Shown: positions 27,794 through 36,653 of the stretch, piece by piece | Position numbering within the stretch: position 1 is the first letter of the stretch | Layout: the number at the start of each line of letters is the position of its first letter | Assembly (NCBI GenBank): GCA_002007365.1 | Contig: LNZR01000019.1 | Coordinates: 1-38,378 of the forward strand | Length of the DNA stretch: 38,378 nucleotides | Source: Epulopiscium sp. Nele67-Bin005 | GTDB taxonomy: Bacteria > Bacillota > Clostridia > Lachnospirales > Cellulosilyticaceae | Direction of reading: 5' to 3' | Program-made: the position numbers and the translations under genes | Notes under the pieces: generated by a model | Told to the model about the DNA's origin: nothing | Seen by the model: only the letters and a program-made list of their open reading frames with translations | The model's database searches: none

Positions 27794-27984
27794 GTTTTTT
27801 TTGCATTTAAATTAGTTATAAAAAAGTTCCTTATAAATTTCACCAAATTCTACTTAAAATTTTGTTCCAAAAATAAGACTTTTTTTGAAATTGACGTACC
27901 ACAAAACTTGTACCGTCATATACTATTATTAAGATAATTATGGATTTTTTACTAAATTACCCTATAAATTTTACTATTTTATGG

Positions 27985-27990
27985 TATAAT
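27985..27990 (+). promoter_or_regulatory. Extended -10 box of the UspA-like gene
   Basis: TGGTATAAT, with TG one base upstream of TATAAT, 30 bases before the ATG. No strong -35 is seen. Confidence 0.5.
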
Positions 27991-28019
27991 TTAAATAAAA
28001 GCTAAGGAGGGGGTATATT

Positions 28020-28448
28020 ATGAAAATACTTGTACCAATTTCAAACGCACTCAAAAAAGATGATTTGCTTTCTATTCAAGAAGTTGCACTCAAAAAAAAT
28101 GCTAAAATAATTATTTTATATATTACTAGTCCGTTAACTTTTTCTAGTTGTTATGCATATCCAAGTTTATTATATTCTATGGCAAATTTGAACATGGATA
28201 CAATTGACACAGCTCACCATGCAATTACAGCTAAGCTACATTCAATCTTTTCTCGCTGTGAGCATGAAGTTATATGTTTGATTGGGCCACAAACTGACAC
28301 AATTTTAAGCGTGGCAAATCAAAAAAAGGCAGATATTATTGCGCTGCCTAATGAAAGTGGTTTCCTAGATAAAATTACACATCAATCTTACAAAAATAAG
28401 CTCGCAAAAAAAACTTCGGTTAAAATTCTGCTTTACAACGAGCTATAG
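28020..28448 (+). CDS. UspA-like protein, probably degenerate
   Basis: A 142-residue protein with the outline of the universal stress protein fold: MKILVPIS strand start, a central helix pair, then QKKADIIALPNESG near the C-terminus. The ATP-binding G-x2-G-x9-G-S/T motif expected after that last strand is not visible, so it may not bind ATP, or it may belong to another Rossmann-like family. AAGGAGGGGG precedes the ATG. Its stop TAG shares the six-base palindrome CTATAG with the stop of the convergent chromate transporter gene. Confidence 0.65.
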   Translation: MKILVPISNALKKDDLLSIQEVALKKNAKIIILYITSPLTFSSCYAYPSLLYSMANLNMDTIDTAHHAITAKLHSIFSRCEHEVICLIGPQTDTILSVANQKKADIIALPNESGFLDKITHQSYKNKLAKKTSVKILLYNEL

Positions 28449-28979
28449 CCTTAATAAAACTCCCACACAAGCACCCAAAGCAATATATACAATTGGGTGC
28501 TTTTTATATTTTTGTATTGCCCAAAAAAATATCAGTAGTAGAAACATCATAAAAATTTTTAATTCGTAAATTTTGCCGTCCAATACACCATACATAACAC
28601 TAACTCCAGACGCTCCAATTACTCCTGCTACCGTTGGTCGAATTCCATAAAACGCATTACGAACAGTAGTATTTTCTCTAAATTTTACAAGAAATTGTGC
28701 TATTATAATTATAATAATGAGTGAGGGAGTAACAAGACCAAGTACAGCAATTATTCCACCCAAAATATTTGCTGTTTTATATCCCACAAAAGTTGCGGCA
28801 TTTACTCCAATAGGTCCTGGTGTACTTTCAGCAACTGCAATAATATCAAGCAATTCTTGAGCAGTTATCCACCCATATTTTTCTCCCAGTTCTTGCAAAA
28901 AAGGAATTGTGGCAAGTCCTCCACCCAAAGCAAATAATCCTATTTTAAAAAACTCAAAATACAAAAGTGTATATATCAT
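28443..28979 (-). CDS. Chromate transporter, half-size subunit
   Basis: A 178-residue membrane protein of the short-chain CHR family, which works as a pair of half-size proteins. It shows FKIGLFALGGGLATIPFLQE at the N-terminus and STPGPIGVNAATFVGYK, the two conserved motifs. Five or six membrane segments. It starts two bases after its partner gene. The family exports chromate by proton symport in studied cases; the normal substrate in this organism may be another anion. The 3' end carries the terminator of the convergent gene inside its coding sequence. Confidence 0.88.
   Translation of the reverse strand: MIYTLLYFEFFKIGLFALGGGLATIPFLQELGEKYGWITAQELLDIIAVAESTPGPIGVNAATFVGYKTANILGGIIAVLGLVTPSLIIIIIIAQFLVKFRENTTVRNAFYGIRPTVAGVIGASGVSVMYGVLDGKIYELKIFMMFLLLIFFWAIQKYKKHPIVYIALGACVGVLLRL
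28470..28506 (+). terminator. Terminator inside the chromate gene
   Basis: agcacccaa and ttgggtgct form a perfect nine-base-pair stem followed by six T residues on plus. It ends the UspA-like transcript while lying within the last codons of the opposite-strand chromate transporter gene. Confidence 0.8.
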
Positions 28980-28981
28980 AA

Positions 28982-29527
28982 TTATTCATCTCCTTTTGGT
29001 AGTTCACTATTTGAAATTACCCCAACTATTGCACCTACACAAATGACAGCTATTGGAGTTATATCAACTAATACCATGATTACTAGCGCCATTACAAATA
29101 ATAATAGAGTCAATTTACTTTTTACAGACTGTCGGCTTAATTTATATACAGCTTCACCAATTAGGGCAATTACAACTATTCTTATCCCCTCAAATGCGTG
29201 TTGAACCACAGAATAATGTATAAGTTGGTCAAAGATGGTTGCTATTAATGTGATGATTATGATAGATGGTGTAACTATTCCTAACGTTGCAAACAACGCA
29301 CCTAATACCCCCCTATACTTATAACCAATAAACGTAGCAGTATTTACAGCAATAATCCCAGGAGTCATTTGCCCAATTGCAAAATAATCCATAATTTCCT
29401 CTTCAGTTGCCCACTTATATTTCTCAACAACTTCCTTTTGAAGCATCGGCAACATAGCATACCCTCCTCCAAAGGTACACCCTCCAATTCTAAAAAACAC
29501 CTTAAATAAATCAAATAATTCCTTCAT
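28982..29527 (-). CDS. Chromate transporter, half-size subunit
   Basis: A 181-residue partner of the neighbouring CHR protein. Motifs are FFRIGGCTFGGGYAMLPMLQ and MTPGIIAVNTATFIGYK. Five or six membrane segments. The two halves diverge as in other pairs, usually with opposite topology. The ribosome site is AGGAGG, nine bases before the ATG. First gene of the two-gene operon. Confidence 0.88.
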   Translation of the reverse strand: MKELFDLFKVFFRIGGCTFGGGYAMLPMLQKEVVEKYKWATEEEIMDYFAIGQMTPGIIAVNTATFIGYKYRGVLGALFATLGIVTPSIIIITLIATIFDQLIHYSVVQHAFEGIRIVVIALIGEAVYKLSRQSVKSKLTLLLFVMALVIMVLVDITPIAVICVGAIVGVISNSELPKGDE

Positions 29528-29556
29528 TTTATATTCAACCTCCTAACAATTGCTCC

Positions 29557-29585
29557 TTGCAACTTAAATAATATTATCATATACT
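29557..29585 (+). promoter_or_regulatory. Promoter of the TraX-family gene
   Basis: TTGCAA (29557-29562), 17-base spacer, TATACT (29580-29585), 26 bases before the ATG at 29612. Confidence 0.65.
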
Positions 29586-29611
29586 AATTACTAAAGAAAG
29601 GAATTTATATT

Positions 29612-30307
29612 ATGTTAAAACTTTTAGGAATTATTTTTATGACAATTGACCATATGGCACTCGCCTTTATGCCTCAAACAAGTACATTCACACTATTTCT
29701 AAGGCTTGTAGGTCGTCTAGCAATGCCTATTTTTGCATATAAAATCGCAAATGGTTTTATTCACACCAAAAATTTTCACAAATATTTATACAGATTATTA
29801 GTTATGACTCTTATCGCTCAAGGGCCTTTTATTTGCTTGGCTACAGGTACAAACTTACTTCAAGTTTCTACAATTGACCCTGATTTAATATACACGACTT
29901 GGAACATTGGACTAACCTTTTTATGTTCTCTTCTAGTTTTAAAAGGATTTGAGAACATGAATATAAAATCTGTACCAGCACAAATTATAAATGGTATTTC
30001 AATTATGATGATTAGTTATATTGCAACTTTTGGCGATTATGGATTATATGGAGTTTTGACGGTTTTTATTTATTATATTTTTATCAAATATAAACTCACA
30101 TATCGTATGACAGCACAATTTCTATTTTTTATTACTGTAATTTCCTACGTATTTGATAGAAATTGGTTTGGATTTGCTGTACAAATGGTTGCTATATTGT
30201 CACTATTTATCATAAAATATGTGCCTGATACGAGATTTAAATTTGATAAATGGCTATTTTACGGATTTTATCCAATCCACCTTCTCATAATCACATATTT
30301 TATGTAA
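29612..30307 (+). CDS. TraX-family membrane protein
   Basis: A 231-residue membrane protein with about seven hydrophobic segments. The N-terminus (LGIIFMTIDHMALAF followed by RLVGRLAMPIFAYKIANGF) is typical of the TraX family, named after the F-pilin N-acetylase. The C-terminal FYGFYPIHLLII is also conserved in the family. In Firmicutes these proteins occur without conjugation genes, as here, and probably acetylate or otherwise modify another envelope molecule. AAAGGAAT is the ribosome site. Single-gene unit with its own promoter and terminator. Confidence 0.85.
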   Translation: MLKLLGIIFMTIDHMALAFMPQTSTFTLFLRLVGRLAMPIFAYKIANGFIHTKNFHKYLYRLLVMTLIAQGPFICLATGTNLLQVSTIDPDLIYTTWNIGLTFLCSLLVLKGFENMNIKSVPAQIINGISIMMISYIATFGDYGLYGVLTVFIYYIFIKYKLTYRMTAQFLFFITVISYVFDRNWFGFAVQMVAILSLFIIKYVPDTRFKFDKWLFYGFYPIHLLIITYFM

Positions 30308-30310
30308 CAA

Positions 30311-30350
30311 AATAACTGTAAACAAAATTAATTGTTTACAGTTATTTTTT
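30311..30350. terminator. Terminator between TraX-like gene and unknown gene
   Basis: A perfect 14-base-pair stem (aataactgtaaaca with tgtttacagttatt) followed by a T run on plus. On minus the T run is weaker, but the hairpin lies right after the convergent gene and may serve both. Confidence 0.9.
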
Positions 30351-30975
30351 ATACGCTCATATTTTTTATCAAGTGGCTAACATCAAAATATTTTGCACCA
30401 TCATCAACAATATAACTTTCATCTGTTAAACAAGTGATAATACATTGAGCTTCACCTTTAACCCCAGTAGTTGCAGGCATTACACCAATCGAAAATCCAA
30501 AATATTTTTCATCTTGCCAACTAAATCCCAAAGAAAATTTCTCAGTGGCATACATATTAGTTGAATTTTTTACTTCAAATAAAGTTTGTGGTTCAATTTT
30601 CATATTTTTAATAGATATTTTCGTTGTGCGATATCCTCTAAAAAAATAATCTGCCTCTAACATCATATCAAATTTTACTTGTGTACAAAATTCTTGTTCG
30701 ATAAATTCCATCTGAAAATATTTTCTCAGCCAATCCTCTGGAATGCCCTTTTCTTCTTGCTTAGTAAAATCTTGTTTTTTGCGTCCAGCTAAAATTGCTT
30801 TACTGCTCATTTTTTGCAAAGATGCCACGTCATCAGCCTTAACAACTCTACTACAAAGTGCTTCATCTTCAAAAAGTTTATCTCTCATATAACATTTCAT
30901 ATCTAACATTTCTGATAAATCTCCAGAAACTTTATTGTACTGCAATATTCCTAATGCTTTTGCTCTCTCACTCAT
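30349..30975 (-). CDS. Unrecognised 208-residue protein
   Basis: No family recognised. The protein has no membrane segment or signal peptide. The N-terminal half is helical and charged. The C-terminal half (about 95-195) has alternating strands and a GFSIGVMPATTGVKGEAQ patch. A few Cys residues are scattered. It lies nine bases downstream of the ABC-F gene, with the ribosome site AGGAGGAT in the gap, so the two are co-transcribed. The real start appears to be the ATG of MSERAKAL. Confidence 0.75.
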   Translation of the reverse strand: MSERAKALGILQYNKVSGDLSEMLDMKCYMRDKLFEDEALCSRVVKADDVASLQKMSSKAILAGRKKQDFTKQEEKGIPEDWLRKYFQMEFIEQEFCTQVKFDMMLEADYFFRGYRTTKISIKNMKIEPQTLFEVKNSTNMYATEKFSLGFSWQDEKYFGFSIGVMPATTGVKGEAQCIITCLTDESYIVDDGAKYFDVSHLIKNMSV

Positions 30976-30984
30976 AATATCCTC

Positions 30985-32880
30985 CTAATTTTGTGCGATT
31001 TTTTCACTAAGCTCTGTTAAATATTCCCATCTATCCATTTTTTCCATCAATTGCTCTTCTAGTGCATCTTTTTCGTTGGTAAGTTCCTGAAGTTTGCCAT
31101 AGTCATTACTATTTTTAATCATCAGTTCATCAACATCTTCAATTTTCTGCTCTATCTCTGCAATCACCTCTTCAATAGTTTCAAATTCTTTTTGCTCAAG
31201 GTAAGAAAATTTCAGCTTTTTTGGTAATCTTTCCTTTCCAGATTTAAGAGTTTCTTCCTTTATAATAAGAGAAGTTGTAGTTTCGTTTTGGCGATATGCA
31301 ACATAATCACTATAATTTCCAACACTATTTGTAACTATTCCCTCACCCTCAAAAATAAATAGTTTATCTGCAATTTTATCCAAGAAATACCTATCATGCG
31401 ATACAGCAATTACTGGACCATCAAAATTTTCTATAAAATCTTCCAAAATTTGGAGAGTTTGAATGTCCAAATCATTAGTCGGCTCATCTAAAAGCAAAAC
31501 ATTTATATCTTCCATCAATACACTTAACAAATATAATCTACGTTTTTCCCCTCCAGATAGCTTACTAATAGGGGTATACTGCATAGCACTTGTAAACAAA
31601 AACATCTCAAGCATTTTGCCAGCTGATGTATAAGTCCCATCTTTTCGCTCAATAAACGAAGCTTTCTCCTTAATAAAATCTATCACTCTCATATTATTAT
31701 CAAGGCCAATGCTCTCTTGAGTGTAATATCCAATTTTTACAGTATCTCCAATCTCAATAGTTCCAGTATCTGGCGTAAGTTTTTGGGTAATCAAATTTAA
31801 TAGCGTCGACTTTCCAACACCATTTGCCCCAATAATTCCTATTCTCTCGTGGCGTGTAAAAATATGCGTAAAATCTTTTAGAAGGCATTTTCCATCAATA
31901 GTTTTATTTACATCTTTTATCTCCACAACTTTTTTCCCAAGCCTCGAAGTTGCAAGGTCTATAGACATTTCATCTTTATTTCTATTAGATAAATTGTTCT
32001 CAAGTTCATAAAATCTATCTTTTCTGGCCTTTTGCTTAGTTCTTCTTGCTTCAACGCCTTTTCTTATCCATTCAAGTTCTTGCTTATACAAAGTGTGCTT
32101 TTTATCTTCCATTCTAGCATTAATAGCGTCCCTTTGCGCTTTTAGCTCCAAAAATTGGCTATAATTTCCCTCATAAGTATACAAATTTCCAGCGTCCAAC
32201 TCCACAATTTTATTAGTTACTCTATCCAAAAAATATCTATCATGTGTAACCATCATAATTGCACATTTTTTGGCACGCAAAATTTCTTCAAGCATCATAA
32301 TAGTTTCATTATCCAAATGATTGGTTGGCTCGTCCAAAATCAACAGGTTACATGGTTTAATTAATGCTCCTGCTAATGCAATTTTTTTGCGTCCACCCCC
32401 AGATAAGTCTTTCACTTTTTGTAAAAAATTTGTAATTCCAAGCTTAGTTAAAATGGCTTTAGCCTCACTTTCCACCTGCCATGCGTTGTGTGCGTCCATC
32501 TTTTCACTAAGAGAAATTAATTTATTTTGCAACTTTTCATCACTAGGATTTTGCTCAATCAAAGCAACTGTCATCTCATAATCTTGCAAAACTCGCATAA
32601 ATGGAGAAGTCCCCCTAAAAATTTGCTCAATAACTGTAGCTTCATCATCAAATTCAGGCATCTGTGGCAAATACTCAACTTCTAACTGATTAGACGTTAC
32701 AATCTCTCCTTTATCAGGCGTATCCACAAGTGCCATTTGCTTTAAAAAACTAGTTTTCCCAGTACCATTTATACCAATTAAACCAACTTTATCTTCACTA
32801 TTTATAGTAAAACTTATATCTCTAAAAACAACTTTTTCGCCATATATTTTATAAATATTTTGGGCAGATAATAATACCAT
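30985..32880 (-). CDS. ABC-F family ATPase (Uup-like)
   Basis: A 631-residue protein with two ATP-binding domains and no membrane segments: the ABC-F class, which acts on ribosomes. Domain 1 has Walker A GINGTGKTS (36-44), a signature loop LSGGG in place of LSGGQ, and LDEPTNHLD. Domain 2 has GANGVGKST, LSGGEKRR and LDEPTNDLD. A charged linker with basic helices joins them, and a C-terminal coiled coil (about 560-631) resembles that of Uup. Likely role is rescue or fine-tuning of translation; an antibiotic-resistance type is possible but not indicated. Promoter TTGAGA-N18-TATACT at 32942-32913. Confidence 0.9.
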   Translation of the reverse strand: MVLLSAQNIYKIYGEKVVFRDISFTINSEDKVGLIGINGTGKTSFLKQMALVDTPDKGEIVTSNQLEVEYLPQMPEFDDEATVIEQIFRGTSPFMRVLQDYEMTVALIEQNPSDEKLQNKLISLSEKMDAHNAWQVESEAKAILTKLGITNFLQKVKDLSGGGRKKIALAGALIKPCNLLILDEPTNHLDNETIMMLEEILRAKKCAIMMVTHDRYFLDRVTNKIVELDAGNLYTYEGNYSQFLELKAQRDAINARMEDKKHTLYKQELEWIRKGVEARRTKQKARKDRFYELENNLSNRNKDEMSIDLATSRLGKKVVEIKDVNKTIDGKCLLKDFTHIFTRHERIGIIGANGVGKSTLLNLITQKLTPDTGTIEIGDTVKIGYYTQESIGLDNNMRVIDFIKEKASFIERKDGTYTSAGKMLEMFLFTSAMQYTPISKLSGGEKRRLYLLSVLMEDINVLLLDEPTNDLDIQTLQILEDFIENFDGPVIAVSHDRYFLDKIADKLFIFEGEGIVTNSVGNYSDYVAYRQNETTTSLIIKEETLKSGKERLPKKLKFSYLEQKEFETIEEVIAEIEQKIEDVDELMIKNSNDYGKLQELTNEKDALEEQLMEKMDRWEYLTELSEKIAQN

Positions 32881-32912
32881 TTTATTCTCTCCTTACTTTT
32901 TCAACTGCTGTA

Positions 32913-32942
32913 AGTATACCACACAAAAATGCCCCTTCTCAA
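32913..32942 (-). promoter_or_regulatory. Promoter of the ABC-F gene
   Basis: Minus-strand TTGAGA (32942-32937), 18-base spacer, TATACT (32918-32913), about 32 bases before the ATG. Confidence 0.65.
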
Positions 32943-32978
32943 GTTATCGCCCAAAATGTATTTATATAATCATTTTTA

Positions 32979-33007
32979 TTGACAATATGTAATTTTTATT
33001 TTATAGT
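32979..33007 (+). promoter_or_regulatory. Promoter of lysA
   Basis: TTGACA (32979-32984), 17-base spacer, TATAGT (33002-33007). The remaining leader of about 65 bases is too short for a lysine riboswitch. Confidence 0.75.
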
Positions 33008-33077
33008 ATTGGGAATAGAATTGATTATCAAAACCAACTTTTACTTACAAAAATTTATTAATTGATAGGAGAAAAAA

Positions 33078-34334
33078 ATGCAAACTTTACATGGTATTTA
33101 TACGCCAAAAACAAATTTTTTTAACGGAAATAACCCGTTTGATTTAGTTGAGCAATACCAAAGCCCTCTTTATGTTTATAATGAAACAATTTTACGTGAG
33201 CGTTGCCAAGATATTAAAAATTTAGTTACTTATAAAAATTTTGTTCCACACTTTTCAATTAAAGCTAACACAAATATTCACCTACTTAAAATCGTTAAAG
33301 AAGAAGGTCTACACGCTGATACAATGAGTCCTGGAGAAATCTTTATGGCTCTAAAAAGTGGATTTAGTAGCGATGAACTTTTTTATATTCCAAATAATGC
33401 AACTCGTGAAGATTTACAATTTGCGATTGATAATAATGTTTTAACTAGTGCTGACTCGTTAGAACAATTAGAACTTTATAGCAGTATGAACCCAAATAGT
33501 TCGGTGGCAATTAGGCTAAATGTTGGAATTGGTGCTGGTCACCACGAAAAAGTTATTACTGCTGGTAAAAAAACTAAGTTTGGAATTAATCCTGAAGATA
33601 TGGAAGAAGTAAAAAATATTTTATCAAAGTATAATATGAAACTTGTGGGACTAAACCAACATATTGGCTCATTATTTATGGACGCTGATGCATTTGTAAA
33701 AAGTACATCGTATTTATTAAATTTTGCTCATAAATTTCCAGACTTAGAATTTATTGACCTTGGAGGAGGCTTTGGAATTCCTTATCACAAACAAGAAAAC
33801 GAAACAGGAATTAACCTTGAGCTTCTTGGTGAAAAATTAGATAAATTATTTAACGATTTTGCCACGACTTATGGAAAAGAAATCCAATTTCAAATTGAGC
33901 CAGGAAGATATATTGCCTGTGAATGTGGCATAGTTCTTGGTCAAGTTACTGGGCTTAAACATAACGCTGAAACTACTTATGTTGGGACTGATATTGGATT
34001 TAATGTTCTGGCTAGACCAGTAATGTATGACTCTCATCATGATATTGAATTTTATACTAAAAATATGCCACAAAACCCAGAAGCTACAGAGCTTACTGTA
34101 GTTGGTAATATCTGTGAAAGTGGTGATATTTTGGCCAAAGATAGAGTATTAACTAAGCCTCAAACTGATGATATTATTGGAATTATGGACGCTGGAGCAT
34201 ACGGTTTTTGTATGTCATCATCATATAATATGCGTCCAAAATGTGCTGAAGTTTTAATCTGTAATGACGGAAGCACAAAGTTAATTCGTCGTCGTGAAAC
34301 TTTTGAAGATTTATTAAGTATGATGGAAGTATAA
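33078..34334 (+). CDS. lysA: Diaminopimelate decarboxylase
   Basis: Last step of lysine synthesis: decarboxylation of meso-diaminopimelate by a pyridoxal-phosphate enzyme of the alanine-racemase fold. The 418-residue protein has the cofactor lysine K62 in FSIKANTN, HADTMSPGE, DLGGGFGIPY in the barrel, EPGRYIACECG, and the substrate-binding C-E-S-G-D motif (NICESGDILAKD) near the C-terminus. GAYGFCMSSSYNMRP at the end is typical. Carboxynorspermidine decarboxylase is the nearest alternative, but length and CESGD favour lysA. AGGAGAA ribosome site; own promoter and terminator. Confidence 0.93.
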   Translation: MQTLHGIYTPKTNFFNGNNPFDLVEQYQSPLYVYNETILRERCQDIKNLVTYKNFVPHFSIKANTNIHLLKIVKEEGLHADTMSPGEIFMALKSGFSSDELFYIPNNATREDLQFAIDNNVLTSADSLEQLELYSSMNPNSSVAIRLNVGIGAGHHEKVITAGKKTKFGINPEDMEEVKNILSKYNMKLVGLNQHIGSLFMDADAFVKSTSYLLNFAHKFPDLEFIDLGGGFGIPYHKQENETGINLELLGEKLDKLFNDFATTYGKEIQFQIEPGRYIACECGIVLGQVTGLKHNAETTYVGTDIGFNVLARPVMYDSHHDIEFYTKNMPQNPEATELTVVGNICESGDILAKDRVLTKPQTDDIIGIMDAGAYGFCMSSSYNMRPKCAEVLICNDGSTKLIRRRETFEDLLSMMEV

Positions 34335-34340
34335 AATTTT

Positions 34341-34373
34341 AGACCTAACTACTTTTGTAATTAGGTCTTTTTA
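34341..34373 (+). terminator. Terminator of lysA
   Basis: agacctaa and ttaggtct form an eight-base-pair stem, followed by five T residues, a few bases after the lysA stop codon. Confidence 0.88.
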
Positions 34374-34418
34374 ATTTGATATATATTTTAAAAGTTAGAC
34401 TTCAAATTTTAAATTCCA

Positions 34419-34455
34419 AAATCCAAAAATCGTGATGAGTTGCCTTTTTTGTCTC
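34419..34455 (-). repeat. Intergenic 3'-end repeat, copy C
   Basis: On minus, GAGACAAA (34455-34448), nine bases, TCATCACGATTTTTGGATTT (34438-34419): the same two blocks and spacing as copy B. It lies immediately after the terminator of the minus-strand gene, in that gene's sense direction. Confidence 0.85.
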
Positions 34456-34457
34456 AC

Positions 34458-34490
34458 AAAAAATATCTAACCTGTAAAATCGGTTAGATA
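34458..34490 (-). terminator. Terminator of the DUF4003-like gene
   Basis: Minus strand tatctaacc pairs with ggttagata (nine perfect pairs), followed by six T residues. Copy C of the repeat follows directly. Confidence 0.85.
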
Positions 34491-34530
34491 TCTAAAATAT
34501 TATACCATTTTTTGCCTCAAAAGTAAATAG

Positions 34531-35505
34531 TTAGTTGTTCGCATTTGTTACTGCCGTTGAGCTTGCAATTATAATAATGAGTGCTATTTGTTGTGCTATA
34601 GCTATAGCGATTGCCGAAATTGTAGAGGTATATAAATTTATATTGGTATCAGATTTATTAAGGTGGTTACTCATAACTAGGCATGAAGCATGCATTAACC
34701 TTTGCTTTTTTGAGAGGCTAAATATTCCCTGATATCCTTTTTGGTTTGATAAAAATTGGTCCACTTCAATAAGTTCATTAATAATGTCGTTTTTCTCACC
34801 AAGTTTTGCAACTATTCCAAGTGCTGGTAATTCAAATTGTGTCCCATATTTGTAGCCTCGGTTTCGCAAATCTTCATATAAATTTATTACATCATGTGCA
34901 TTCCCATCTGTAAGTGCAAGAACATGGCTTAGAGCTTGTACAGCGTTACTTTTGCCAAATTTCTCTTTACATTCCTCGTAATGTTTTTCGATTTCTTCGT
35001 TAAGTAATTTGGTTGATTTTTCTGATAATGATAATAATAAGGAAAATACACTATCTTCGTTAGATGTTAAAAATGGGTGGTTGGCCCTCATATCTGTATA
35101 GATTTCTTTGGCTCTTGTGGTGATTTGTTCATAATCTGTTGTATATTCGGTCATTATCATAGCTCCTAGAGCCAAATATTCTGAACCTGAAAACTCCGCT
35201 TTTAATTCAGAGTATAATTTTATAGTTTGTTCTAGTTTTTGTTCGGGATTATCAGAAATAGAAAGCATACAAATAAAAATAGTGTGCGAATAGCCTCTAA
35301 AATTCATGGATAAACCAAATGTATTTTTGGTAGCATTTTTTAATAAATTTTTACAATCTTCTAGCTTTTGGGGGTCGGCAAGTTGACCTTTATCAGCAAA
35401 TATCATAGCACAAATATGATAAATCTGATGGTCTGTAAATATAAAGATTTTTTTTAGGATATCCCTATTTTCTATAAACAATTCACATATTTGCTGGTTT
35501 TTCAT
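34531..35505 (-). CDS. DUF4003-like protein
   Basis: A 324-residue, mainly helical protein. MNFRGYSHTIFICMLSISDNPEQKLEQTIKLYSELK and the later SLSEKSTKLLNEEIEKHYEE resemble the DUF4003 family of Firmicutes, whose function is unknown. The last ~35 residues are hydrophobic (ISAIAIAIAQQIALIIIIASS), unusual for a soluble helical protein and possibly a C-terminal membrane anchor. Ribosome site AGGAGGTGC. Single-gene unit between terminators. Confidence 0.7.
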   Translation of the reverse strand: MKNQQICELFIENRDILKKIFIFTDHQIYHICAMIFADKGQLADPQKLEDCKNLLKNATKNTFGLSMNFRGYSHTIFICMLSISDNPEQKLEQTIKLYSELKAEFSGSEYLALGAMIMTEYTTDYEQITTRAKEIYTDMRANHPFLTSNEDSVFSLLLSLSEKSTKLLNEEIEKHYEECKEKFGKSNAVQALSHVLALTDGNAHDVINLYEDLRNRGYKYGTQFELPALGIVAKLGEKNDIINELIEVDQFLSNQKGYQGIFSLSKKQRLMHASCLVMSNHLNKSDTNINLYTSTISAIAIAIAQQIALIIIIASSTAVTNANN

Positions 35506-35597
35506 AACGCACCTCCTGCCCTTAGTTTATCACAATTACTCAAAAATAACCTGTAATTTTCATATATTCAAAAATTATCCAAAATTTGTTATTAAAC

Positions 35598-35627
35598 TTG
35601 CATTTTTTATATATCGTCCTGTATACT
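35598..35627 (+). promoter_or_regulatory. Promoter of rsmA
   Basis: TTGCAT (35598-35603), 18-base spacer, TATACT (35622-35627), 44 bases before the ATG. Confidence 0.6.
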
Positions 35628-35671
35628 TATATAAGGAAAGAAAAATTTTTTTATGAAAGAGGGCATAACAT

Positions 35672-36541
35672 ATGCAAAAAATCGCTACTGTAGAAGGTAC
35701 AAAAAACATTATTAATAAATACCCTTTTGCTTTTCAAAAGAAATTCGGACAAAATTTTTTGGTTGAACCAAGTATTTTGGACAAAATTATTTCGTCTGCA
35801 AATATAACAAAAGAAGATTGCGTCTTGGAGATTGGTCCAGGAATTGGCAGTGTTACACAACCTCTTCTTGAGAAGGCTGGAAAAGTTGTGGCTATCGAGA
35901 TAGATAATCAGCTAATCCCAATTTTGAATGAGCAATTTGGACACAACGAACATTTTAAATTAATCCATAAAGATGTACTTAAAGTAGATTTACAACAGCT
36001 TCTTGATGAGGAAGCTTGTGGAATGAAAATTAAAGTTGTAGCCAATCTTCCATATTATATTACTACACCAATTATTATGTTACTATTAGAAAGTAGGCTT
36101 CCATTGGAGAGCATTACAGTTATGGTGCAAAAAGAAGTTGCTGATAGATTAAATGCACCTGCTGGCAACAAACAATATGGGGCAATTACTGCTTCTATGA
36201 ATTATTATTGCACATCAAAACTTGTTACAAACGTACCAAGACAATGTTTTATGCCAAGTCCAAACGTTAGTTCTGCTGTAATTCAACTTAATTTGCACAA
36301 AACTCCTCCAGTTGATGTTGGAAATGAGGAGCAGTTTTTTAAGATTATAAAGGGAGCATTTGCTCAACGCAGAAAAACTCTTTTAAATACACTAACTTCT
36401 ACTTCTGATTTTGGAATAAGTAAAGACCAACTAAGGGACGTTTTGGAAGAAACAGGCATTGGGGCATCAACTCGTGGCGAAACTTTAGGAATTTATGAAT
36501 TTGCAAAATTATCTGATGCCATTGATACTAAACGAATATAA
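35672..36541 (+). CDS. rsmA: 16S rRNA dimethyladenosine transferase
   Basis: Dimethylates two adjacent adenosines (A1518 and A1519 in E. coli numbering) near the 3' end of 16S rRNA during small-subunit assembly. The 289-residue protein has FGQNFL at the N-terminus, the SAM-binding LEIGPGIGSVT (52-62), an acidic residue in AIEID (75-79) and the catalytic NLPYYIT (125-131). The C-terminal AFAQRRKTLLNTL is also conserved. Also called ksgA. Loss gives kasugamycin resistance in E. coli. Ribosome site is GAAAGAGGG. Confidence 0.96.
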   Translation: MQKIATVEGTKNIINKYPFAFQKKFGQNFLVEPSILDKIISSANITKEDCVLEIGPGIGSVTQPLLEKAGKVVAIEIDNQLIPILNEQFGHNEHFKLIHKDVLKVDLQQLLDEEACGMKIKVVANLPYYITTPIIMLLLESRLPLESITVMVQKEVADRLNAPAGNKQYGAITASMNYYCTSKLVTNVPRQCFMPSPNVSSAVIQLNLHKTPPVDVGNEEQFFKIIKGAFAQRRKTLLNTLTSTSDFGISKDQLRDVLEETGIGASTRGETLGIYEFAKLSDAIDTKRI

Positions 36542-36549
36542 CTTTTACA

Positions 36550-36586
36550 AACAGCCTCGTACCAAATTTGGGGCTGTTGTTTTTTG
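36550..36586 (+). terminator. Terminator of rsmA
   Basis: aacagcc and ggctgtt form a seven-base-pair stem, followed by GTTTTTTG, just after the stop codon. Confidence 0.75.
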
Positions 36587-36653
36587 TTCTAGGCGTTTTC
36601 AAATTTTCATATATATATAATATTAAGCAAGTACAAGAAAAGGAGATAATACA

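Noticed and set aside
33008-33077. Lysine riboswitch before lysA
   Set aside because: The leader is only about 70 bases and shows none of the conserved L-box blocks or a terminator.
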